DNA of 17,071 nt, taken from assembly GCA_964409635.1 (NCBI GenBank), contig CAYPEL010000047.1:1-17071 (forward strand), written 5' to 3'. The stretch comes from CAYPEL01 sp964409635. GTDB lineage: Bacteria; Pseudomonadota; Gammaproteobacteria; DSM-19610. The position numbers and the translations under genes were made by a program. The notes beneath the pieces were generated by a model, which had not been told where the DNA came from, ran no database searches, and saw only the letters and a list, made by a program, of their open reading frames with translations. Below, in pieces: positions 6,256-12,388 of this stretch (position 1 is the first letter of the stretch; every line of letters starts with the position of its first letter).

Positions 6256-7476
6256 ATGGATACTGATGCTAGAAAGATGCTGCTGCAGATTATTTCCAAC
6301 AGTCTGGAGAAGCTCGGTGGTGCCTCTTTGGTCGCGTCGGCTTTGCCCCTGTCGTCCGTTGAAAGCGCTACATGGCGGGTTATCGCTATTGGTAAAGCGG
6401 CGCCCTCCATGGCTTGCGGTGCTATTGATTTCTATGGTTCAGAAAAAATTACCCAGCTATTGGTTATTACTAAATACCACCACGCAACGCCCTGGTTAAC
6501 CCGGTTAAAGCAAGCTGAAATATTCGAGTCCGCGCACCCGGTTCCTGATAAGAATAGTTTACTCGCGGGCCAGCGCTTACTTGAAGTTGTCCAGCGGCAA
6601 ACGGCAGAACCGATTTTATTCCTGATATCAGGCGGCGCCTCCAGTCTGGTCGAGGTTTTGCAGCCAGGTATCGAGTTAGCCGATCTACAGAAGGTCAATC
6701 GCTGGTTGCAGGCACATGACTTGGCTATTCCCATTGTCAATTCAGTGCGCAGTCGTTTATCTTTTATCAAAGGAGGGAAATTATTGCGCTATATAAACAG
6801 TAGGAAAAGTTGTGCATTATTGCTGTCTGATGTGCAGGGTGATGCACCGGGCATTATAGGTTCAGGTTTATTGAGCACCGCCGGTGCTGCTGAGCAATTA
6901 CCAGCAATAATGCCAGATTGGTTGCTAGCTTTGTTGGCTGATTCAGACGGGTTTCCTGCGGCGTCTGATTTCCCAAATTATGTGATTGGTAATTTGCAAA
7001 CTGCAATGATTGTCGTTGCCGATATTGCCAGAGAAACAGGTTTTCCCGTCACGGTTATTGAGAAAGAGCTGGCGGGCCCTGCAGAAAGAGCGGGTAAGGA
7101 AGTCGCTGACTTGTTATGCCGTGCTAACCCGGGTATCTATATTCGCGGTGGTGAAACAACCGTTGAATTGCCACCACAACCGGGGCGTGGTGGGCGCAAC
7201 CAGCACTTTGCGTTAGCGGCGGCAACGCAGCTCAACGGTCGTGATGATATACATATGCTGTCGCTAGGCACCGATGGGGATGATGGTAATACCAGCGATG
7301 CGGGTGCGCTTGTGGACGGCGGTACAATTGAGCGGGGCGAGACTGCTGGATTTGATGCCAACGAATGCCTGCAACGTGCAGATGCTGGAAGTTTTCTTGA
7401 AGCCAGTGGTGATTTGATAACTACTGGCCCTACTGGAACCAACCTGCGGGATGTAGTGATAGCCTTTAAAGGCTAA
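6256..7476 (+). CDS. gckA: Glycerate 2-kinase, type II (MOFRL / DUF4147 family)
   Basis: A 406-residue cytosolic enzyme of the GckA/TtuD family, which phosphorylates D-glycerate to 2-phosphoglycerate with ATP. Older annotations call such proteins hydroxypyruvate reductase. Motifs: VIAIGKAAPSMA with the conserved Lys47; HPVPDKNS; LISGGASSL; VNSVRSRLSFIKGGKLL; LLLSDVQGDAPGIIGSG; RGGETTVELP; GRGGRNQHFALAAATQ; GTDGDDGNTSDAGALVDG; and the C-terminal TTGPTGTNLRDVVIAF. The DUF4147 domain takes about residues 5-230 and the MOFRL domain about 290-400. No ribosome binding site precedes the ATG at 6256; the leader is very AT-rich (TATAAA at 6225, TATAAC at 6236), so a promoter close to the start is likely. 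No serine-cycle or glyoxylate genes are nearby, so its pathway here is unknown. Only 32 bases separate it from the DUF455 gene. Confidence 0.92.
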   Translation: MDTDARKMLLQIISNSLEKLGGASLVASALPLSSVESATWRVIAIGKAAPSMACGAIDFYGSEKITQLLVITKYHHATPWLTRLKQAEIFESAHPVPDKNSLLAGQRLLEVVQRQTAEPILFLISGGASSLVEVLQPGIELADLQKVNRWLQAHDLAIPIVNSVRSRLSFIKGGKLLRYINSRKSCALLLSDVQGDAPGIIGSGLLSTAGAAEQLPAIMPDWLLALLADSDGFPAASDFPNYVIGNLQTAMIVVADIARETGFPVTVIEKELAGPAERAGKEVADLLCRANPGIYIRGGETTVELPPQPGRGGRNQHFALAAATQLNGRDDIHMLSLGTDGDDGNTSDAGALVDGGTIERGETAGFDANECLQRADAGSFLEASGDLITTGPTGTNLRDVVIAFKG

Positions 7477-7508
7477 GCGATACTGCAAAACCTTGCTAGA
7501 ATCTGTTA

Positions 7509-8330
7509 ATGAGTACGGATAAATTTAAAAATCTATTTAAGGCAGCACGCGCCTGTATTGATTGCGCACAACCCGCAGAGAAACTCGCGTTGACGGCTCA
7601 GTGTGTTGATTTACACCAACAAGGGCTTTTAAAACTCGCTGATGATCAACCGCCTGTGCCAATCTTAAAGCCGGGCCGTCCAGAAAAACCCAGGTTGATA
7701 GCACCGCGTTACCTGGCGAGGCGCAAACCGGGAACAAAAGAGGGTAGAGCAGCCCTGATCCATGCAATTGCTCACATTGAATTCAATGCCATTAATCTGG
7801 CCTGGGATGCGGTTTACCGCTTCAGGGGGATGCCGGAAAACTATTATGCAGACTGGGTAAAAGTGGCGGGCGAAGAAGCACGGCACTTTGCCATGTTGAG
7901 CGATCGGCTGCAGGTTATGGGCTATAACTATGGTGATTTTGACGCCCATAATGGTTTATGGGAAATGGCGTGTGATACTGCCCATGATGTCCTGGTGCGT
8001 ATGGCGCTGGTGCCGCGTGTACTGGAAGCGCGTGGCCTCGATGTGACACCCGGCATGATAGAGCGGTTAAAATCAGCTGGCGACAATGAGAGCGTGCAAA
8101 TCCTGGAAATAATATTACGCGATGAAATAGGCCATGTTGAAATTGGCAGCCGCTGGTACCGTTATTGTTGTCAGCAGCGGGGCGTTGAACCACTCGACAC
8201 GTTTAAAACTCTTTTAAAGCTGCATATGAAGGGTTTTGTAAAAGGCCCATTTGATTACCCGGCCAGAAGGCAGGCCGGATTTGATGCGGCGGAAATGCAA
8301 GCGCTGGAACAGATGGCGAAACGGCAATGA
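7509..8330 (+). CDS. DUF455 ferritin-like diiron protein
   Basis: A 273-residue soluble protein of the DUF455 family (ferritin-like superfamily, related to the MiaE fold). The four-helix diiron ligand set can be read directly: Glu91 (AHIEFNAINLAWD), Glu123 and His126 (GEEARHFAML, ExxH), Glu173 (VLEARGLDVT) and Glu206 with His209 (LRDEIGHVEIG, ExxH). The conserved start (about residues 1-75) includes RPEKPRL. This layout predicts a carboxylate-bridged diiron centre, so an oxygenase, oxidase or hydroxylase activity is plausible; the substrate is not known for the family. The ATG at 7509 has no clear Shine-Dalgarno sequence. It follows the glycerate kinase gene by 32 bases and its stop overlaps the start of the next gene (ATGA), which implies translational coupling with the exported protein. 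Confidence 0.9.
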   Translation: MSTDKFKNLFKAARACIDCAQPAEKLALTAQCVDLHQQGLLKLADDQPPVPILKPGRPEKPRLIAPRYLARRKPGTKEGRAALIHAIAHIEFNAINLAWDAVYRFRGMPENYYADWVKVAGEEARHFAMLSDRLQVMGYNYGDFDAHNGLWEMACDTAHDVLVRMALVPRVLEARGLDVTPGMIERLKSAGDNESVQILEIILRDEIGHVEIGSRWYRYCCQQRGVEPLDTFKTLLKLHMKGFVKGPFDYPARRQAGFDAAEMQALEQMAKRQ

Positions 8331-9004
8331 AAGCTGCATTTTATTTCATCAGTCTATTCCTGATCTCTGTGAATGGCTTTGCCAAAGACGCCGTGATTGT
8401 CTGGTATAGCGAACAGGAAGCCGGCACTGAACCGGAAATCGTACGCTATATCGTGACTGATAAATTTATGCGCTCTGATACTGGTAGCGCAGAACAGGAC
8501 TTTGTCTTATTGGATCGGACACAAAAAAAGATTTTCAGTGTGGTCCAGGATACACGTTCAATTCTGGTTATTGACGGGAACGGTTCTGTTCCTGTGGCTC
8601 CAGAGAGTTTTGTGGTCAAAGTAACACGCTCAACCGACCCCAAAGCGCCTAAAGTTTTTGGTAAAGCTTTAACTGAAATTCATGTCTCTTCGGATAAACA
8701 GCTTTGTTACAGCGCGATGGTGGTGCCTGGCCAGCATGAAGCCGTGCGCCAGTCCTTGCTGGAATTCCAACAAGTATTAGCCGTGCGGCAACTAAAGGTG
8801 TTGGAGAACATGCCTGAGGAAATGAAAACGGGTTGTTTCATGATCCAGTATCTGTATGCACCGGCCCGCCACCTGCAATACGGTCTGCCTGTCCGAGAAT
8901 GGAATAAGGACAGTAAGGTGCGGCAGTTGCTGGATCTTCAAACCACATCCATCGATGAAAGCCTGTTCGTACTGCCAGCAGGCTATAAACAATACAGCCC
9001 TTAA
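8327..9004 (+). CDS. Exported hypothetical protein
   Basis: A 225-residue protein I cannot name. Residues 1-19 form a signal peptide (MKAAFYFISLFLISVNGFA, likely cleavage after the final Ala, before KDAVIVWYS). The mature part has a repeated beta-strand look: YIVTDKFMRSDTGSAEQDFV, then LLDRTQKKIFSVVQDTRSIL. This resembles periplasmic DUF4412-like proteins that read 'this is the state of a bound ligand' folds, but the resemblance is by eye only. There are two Cys (CYSAMVV and TGCFMIQYLY) that could form a disulfide in the periplasm. Its ATG sits inside the last codons of the DUF455 gene (overlap 8327-8330), so the two are probably made together. It ends 4 bases before the lpxH stop codon on the opposite strand, with no visible terminator between them. 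Confidence 0.8.
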   Translation: MKAAFYFISLFLISVNGFAKDAVIVWYSEQEAGTEPEIVRYIVTDKFMRSDTGSAEQDFVLLDRTQKKIFSVVQDTRSILVIDGNGSVPVAPESFVVKVTRSTDPKAPKVFGKALTEIHVSSDKQLCYSAMVVPGQHEAVRQSLLEFQQVLAVRQLKVLENMPEEMKTGCFMIQYLYAPARHLQYGLPVREWNKDSKVRQLLDLQTTSIDESLFVLPAGYKQYSP

Positions 9005-9008
9005 TTAT

Positions 9009-9725
9009 TTAACAATACATTACCTTGATCTCATCCGGGGTAGCCTGCAAGTAGTTGGCTTTTTTATGCCAGTCGCCCAGTACAATCCGGCGAACTGATT
9101 TGTTGTTTGCGGTCAGCGCATGAAAGCCTGGTCTATGTGTGTGTCCGTGGATTAATAGTGGCGTGTTGTGCAGTTCGAATGCGTTTCGTACAGCGTCCTG
9201 ATTGACATCCATAATGGCTTCAGGTTTATCCCTGGTCAGTTCGCTACTCAACGAGCGCGCATCTTTAGCCATAACCAGCCGCTCATCGACAGACTTTTTG
9301 AGTACCGCGGTTTGCCATTCCGGGTCTCTGACCATACGCCGGAATGCCAGATACTCCGTGTCATCCGTACACAAAAGATCGCCGTGGGTAAGCAGGGCTC
9401 GTTGGCCGTAAAGGTCTATTACCACCGGGTCGGGCAACACTTGACAGCCTGTCTGCTGCATAAATTGTCCGCCCAACAAAAAATCCCGGTTTCCGTGTAA
9501 CAAGTAAATATTTAGACCTTGTCTCGTACAAGCTTGAAGGCTATTAACAACGGGTAAATAGGCAGGCTCAACATAATCATCGCCAATCCAGATTTCAAAG
9601 AGGTCGCCTAGAATGTACAAGGCATCTGCTTTTATAGCGATTGTTTCGAGTAGTCCGAGAAATTTCCGGATAGTGCCAGGATAGTCTGGATCCAGATGCA
9701 GGTCAGAAACGAATAGGGTCGGCAC
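9009..9725 (-). CDS. lpxH: UDP-2,3-diacylglucosamine diphosphatase
   Basis: Peripheral inner-membrane metallophosphoesterase of the Raetz pathway: it hydrolyses UDP-2,3-diacylglucosamine to lipid X and UMP during lipid A synthesis. The 238-residue protein has every metal and catalytic position of E. coli LpxH at the same number: Asp8 and His10 (FVSDLHLD), Asp41 (LGDLFEIWIGDD), Asn79-Arg80 (LHGNRDF), His114 (LTHGDLLCTDD), and His195/His197 (HGHTHRPGFH). The C-terminal RIVLGDWHKKANYL is typical. Translation starts at GTG (9723-9725), which places the family's M-x-x-L-F-V-S-D at the right distance; no Shine-Dalgarno is evident. It lies behind the cyclophilin gene, a common arrangement (cysS / ppi-lpxH), with a strong hairpin in the gap. 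Confidence 0.97.
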   Translation of the reverse strand: MPTLFVSDLHLDPDYPGTIRKFLGLLETIAIKADALYILGDLFEIWIGDDYVEPAYLPVVNSLQACTRQGLNIYLLHGNRDFLLGGQFMQQTGCQVLPDPVVIDLYGQRALLTHGDLLCTDDTEYLAFRRMVRDPEWQTAVLKKSVDERLVMAKDARSLSSELTRDKPEAIMDVNQDAVRNAFELHNTPLLIHGHTHRPGFHALTANNKSVRRIVLGDWHKKANYLQATPDEIKVMYC

Positions 9726-9733
9726 GGCAAATA

Positions 9734-9760
9734 ATGGCGGGCCTGATACCGGCCCGCCAT
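9734..9760 (-). terminator. Strong hairpin between the cyclophilin gene and lpxH
   Basis: ATGGCGGGCC (9734-9743) and GGCCCGCCAT (9751-9760) form a perfect 10-bp GC-rich stem with a 7-base loop. Read on the minus strand it follows the cyclophilin stop by 6 bases and is followed by the weak U-tract ATTATTT, then by the lpxH GTG only 8 bases after the stem. It may be an imperfect intrinsic terminator that lowers lpxH transcription, or a structure that limits access to the lpxH start. The U-tract is too broken to be sure. Confidence 0.5.
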
Positions 9761-9766
9761 AATCAA

Positions 9767-10360
9767 TTAGTCTTCGATGGTGACTTTTTCAATGATGACA
9801 TCGTCTACGGGCACATCACCGTGTCCGCCGCTGTTACCGGTACTGACTTTTTCAATGGCCTGTACAACTTCAATGCCTTTGGTTACTTTGCCAAAGACAC
9901 AGTAACCCCAACCCTGGGCTGTTTGAGCGGTATAGTTCAGAAAATCATTATCTTTTCCATTGATAAAAAATTGCGAACTTGCTGAATGGGGATCCGGCGT
10001 GCGGGCCATGGCAATCGTGCCGAGGTCATTTTTAAGGCCATTATCGGCTTCATTCTTGATTGTCGCCTGGGTGTCTTTTTCTTTCATACCGGGTTCAAAT
10101 CCACCGCCTTGAACCATGAAGCCGGGAATGACGCGGTGGAAAATGGTGCCATCGTAAAATCCGGATTTGGCATAGTTGACAAAATTTTCGACGGTTCCAG
10201 GCGCTTTGTCTGCATCAAGCTCAAGTATTATTTCGCCTTTGTTGGTTATCATTTTGACAGTCACGGTTTTGTCTCCTGTGGTTGTCTGCCCGTCAGCGAA
10301 AGCTGATAACGGGGCGATCAGGCATGCAAAGCTGAATAGCAGGGCAGTGATTTGCTTCAT
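9767..10360 (-). CDS. ppiA: Periplasmic cyclophilin-type peptidyl-prolyl cis-trans isomerase
   Basis: A 197-residue cyclophilin that speeds cis-trans isomerisation of X-Pro bonds. Residues 1-22 are a signal peptide (MKQITALLFSFACLIAPLSA, cleavage likely after AFA), so it acts in the periplasm like E. coli PpiA, although the gene position beside lpxH and cysS is that of the cytosolic ppiB. The catalytic segment IFHRVIPGFMVQGG (Arg76) is intact, as are GTIAMART, the SSQFFING substrate groove and YCVFGKVTKGIEVV. The start ATG has AGGGA about ten bases upstream on its strand. It is divergent from cysS (141-base gap) and is followed by lpxH. Confidence 0.93.
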   Translation of the reverse strand: MKQITALLFSFACLIAPLSAFADGQTTTGDKTVTVKMITNKGEIILELDADKAPGTVENFVNYAKSGFYDGTIFHRVIPGFMVQGGGFEPGMKEKDTQATIKNEADNGLKNDLGTIAMARTPDPHSASSQFFINGKDNDFLNYTAQTAQGWGYCVFGKVTKGIEVVQAIEKVSTGNSGGHGDVPVDDVIIEKVTIED

Positions 10361-10452
10361 GAGTGGAATATCCCTCGGATTGATTTCAGGCTGGGTATGA
10401 TAATGATTTCTGTCCCGACAATAAACTTTTGTTAATATTTGTGGTTAATTTA

Positions 10453-10470
10453 GGCTGGAACCTTCCAGCC
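10453..10470 (+). promoter_or_regulatory. Perfect inverted repeat in the cysS leader
   Basis: GGCTGGAA and TTCCAGCC flank CC at the centre, an 18-base inverted repeat 31 bases before the cysS GTG. As DNA it could be an operator for a dimeric regulator. As RNA it would be a GC-rich hairpin upstream of the ribosome binding site (GAGGA near 10488). There is no T-run, so it is not a terminator. Its function is inference. Confidence 0.35.
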
Positions 10471-10501
10471 TTGGCCATAAATTAATTGAGGATTCTTAGC
10501 G

Positions 10502-11890
10502 GTGCTTTCACTCTATAACAGTTTGACTCGTAGCAAAGAAGACTTCAAACCACTCACCCCGGGTAAGATTAAACTCTATGTCTGCGGCATGACAGTCTAT
10601 GACTATTGCCACCTCGGGCACGCGCGCGTGCTGGTGGTGTTCGATATTATTGTCCGCCACCTGAGGCAATCAGGTTTTGACGTCACCTACGTGCGTAATA
10701 TCACTGATATAGATGACAAAATAATTGCCCGGGCAGTCAAAAACGGTGAAACCATTCAGGCACTAACTGAGCGGTTTATTACGGCCATGCACGAAGATTC
10801 AGCGGCGTTATCAATATTGCCGCCCGATCATGAACCCCGGGCGACCGAATCTATGCCACAGATTATCAGCATGATCGAGACACTCGTGGAAAAAGAGTTT
10901 GCTTATCAGGGCGACAATGGCGACGTCTATTATTCCGTGAACCGTTTTGCGGGGTACGGGCAGTTGTCGGGTAAACAGCTCGATGATTTACGCTCCGGCG
11001 CCCGCGTCGAGGTCGATGCTTCGAAGCAGGATCCGCTTGATTTTGTTTTATGGAAATCGGCCAAGCCGGGTGAACCAAGCTGGTCATCGCCCTGGGGTGA
11101 AGGACGGCCCGGCTGGCATATAGAGTGCTCCGCCATGTCTACAGACAGGCTGGGTGCTCATTTCGATATTCACGGTGGCGGCATGGATCTGCAATTCCCG
11201 CATCACGAAAATGAGATTGCCCAGTCGGAAGCGGCCACTGGGCACCCCTTTGTGAATTACTGGTTACATAACGGCTTTGTACAGGTTAATGAAGAAAAAA
11301 TGTCCAAATCGCTGGGCAATTTTTTTACCGTGCGCGAGATACTCAAACAATACCAACCGGAAGTTGTGCGCTATTTTATCCTCTCCAGCCACTACCGCAG
11401 TCCACTGAGTTATACGGATGACAACCTTGCTAAGGCGCACGGTGCTTTGCAGCGGCTTTACACGGCTTTGCGTGGCACTGATGCGGTCAGCGGTGAGGTT
11501 GATAGGCAACTGGATGCCCGCTTTAGCGCTGCTATGGACGATGATTTCAACACGCCTGAAGCCTTGGCGGTGTTGTTTGATACCGCCCGTGCTGTTAACC
11601 GGGCGCGTGAAGAGGGTGATACGAGGCTCAGCTTGTTATCCGTTACTCTGCGTCAACTAGGTGCGCGCCTTGGGTTATTGCAGGCCGATGCACAGCAATT
11701 TCTACAAGCACCCCAGGTTCCGTCCGATACAGGTCTGTCTGATAGTGACATTAAGCAGCTGATCGAGGCACGCCTTACTGCGCGCGCCAATCAAGACTGG
11801 GCTGAAGCGGACAATATCCGTAACCGTTTGATTGAAAATAATATTCTTCTCGAAGACTCGCCCGAAGGTACAACCTGGCGGCGCAGCTAA
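10502..11890 (+). CDS. cysS: Cysteinyl-tRNA synthetase
   Basis: Class I aminoacyl-tRNA synthetase that charges tRNA-Cys. The 462-residue length matches E. coli CysS (461). The HIGH signature is HLGH at 37-40 and the KMSKS loop is at 266-270 (EEKMSKSLGN). The four zinc ligands are in the E. coli positions: Cys28 (YVCGMTVYDY), Cys209 (GWHIECSAMS), His234 and Glu238 (FPHHENE). Translation starts at GTG 10502, giving MLSLYNSLTR; GAGG at 10488-10491 lies 10 bases upstream. It is divergent from the cyclophilin gene, as in many gammaproteobacteria. About 105 bases separate it from the next gene; no tRNA lies in that gap. Confidence 0.98.
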   Translation: MLSLYNSLTRSKEDFKPLTPGKIKLYVCGMTVYDYCHLGHARVLVVFDIIVRHLRQSGFDVTYVRNITDIDDKIIARAVKNGETIQALTERFITAMHEDSAALSILPPDHEPRATESMPQIISMIETLVEKEFAYQGDNGDVYYSVNRFAGYGQLSGKQLDDLRSGARVEVDASKQDPLDFVLWKSAKPGEPSWSSPWGEGRPGWHIECSAMSTDRLGAHFDIHGGGMDLQFPHHENEIAQSEAATGHPFVNYWLHNGFVQVNEEKMSKSLGNFFTVREILKQYQPEVVRYFILSSHYRSPLSYTDDNLAKAHGALQRLYTALRGTDAVSGEVDRQLDARFSAAMDDDFNTPEALAVLFDTARAVNRAREEGDTRLSLLSVTLRQLGARLGLLQADAQQFLQAPQVPSDTGLSDSDIKQLIEARLTARANQDWAEADNIRNRLIENNILLEDSPEGTTWRRS

Positions 11891-11995
11891 TCCCGAGTAA
11901 GCAATACCTCAAGAAAGCCCAGTAATAGCCGATTCCATTCCTGATAGGAGCGTGATCACCATGCTCTAAAAATATTGTTATAAAATCAATAGGAT

Positions 11996-12388
11996 ATGAC
12001 GGATCGACAATTTAGGCTCGGGCTGGGCGCAACGCTGCTAGCCTGTTTATATTACGACCAACTGACACTGGCGACATGCCTGGTGGGCTACCTCGTTTTC
12101 GAGGGGCTAACAAACTGGCGCCTGCCATTAGTGATTGCCCGCCTCCGGAATCAGCCACCGGAGCCCCAATGTGGGCAATTTTTAGTCGGGGAGGTTGCCG
12201 TCCGCTTTAGCTTTGATGCCGAACGGGCACTGCGCCTGTTAGTCGCAAGTACGCTGACAATTTCGTTATATATTTTTCCTGAACCGCTCTGGTGGCTCGC
12301 CTGGTTTGTTGGTTTTGCAATGCTCGGTGCAGGCATTAGTGGTGTTTGTCCGATGTTAACCGTTTTGAAGCTGGTGGGCTTTAGATGA
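11996..12388 (+). CDS. Small inner-membrane protein with an internal duplication (DUF2892 / YgaP-TM-like)
   Basis: A 130-residue membrane protein with hydrophobic stretches at about 8-36 and 80-116. It looks like two DUF2892-type units. Each starts with an Asp/Arg-rich entry (DRQFRLGL at 3-10; DAERALRLL at 74-82) and ends in a similar stretch: VGYLVFEGLTNWRLPLVIAR at 30-49, and VGFAMLGAGISGVCPMLTVL at 105-124. The G-to-P distance is 13 in both (Gly31-Pro44 and Gly106-Pro119). The second unit keeps the GxCPxL signature seen in YgaP-type membrane domains; the first has lost the Cys. AGGA at 11991 is very near the ATG, so the ribosome binding site is not ideal. The stop overlaps the ATG of the c-di-GMP enzyme (ATGA, 12385-12388). 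The role is unknown; family membership is inferred by eye. Confidence 0.78.
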   Translation: MTDRQFRLGLGATLLACLYYDQLTLATCLVGYLVFEGLTNWRLPLVIARLRNQPPEPQCGQFLVGEVAVRFSFDAERALRLLVASTLTISLYIFPEPLWWLAWFVGFAMLGAGISGVCPMLTVLKLVGFR

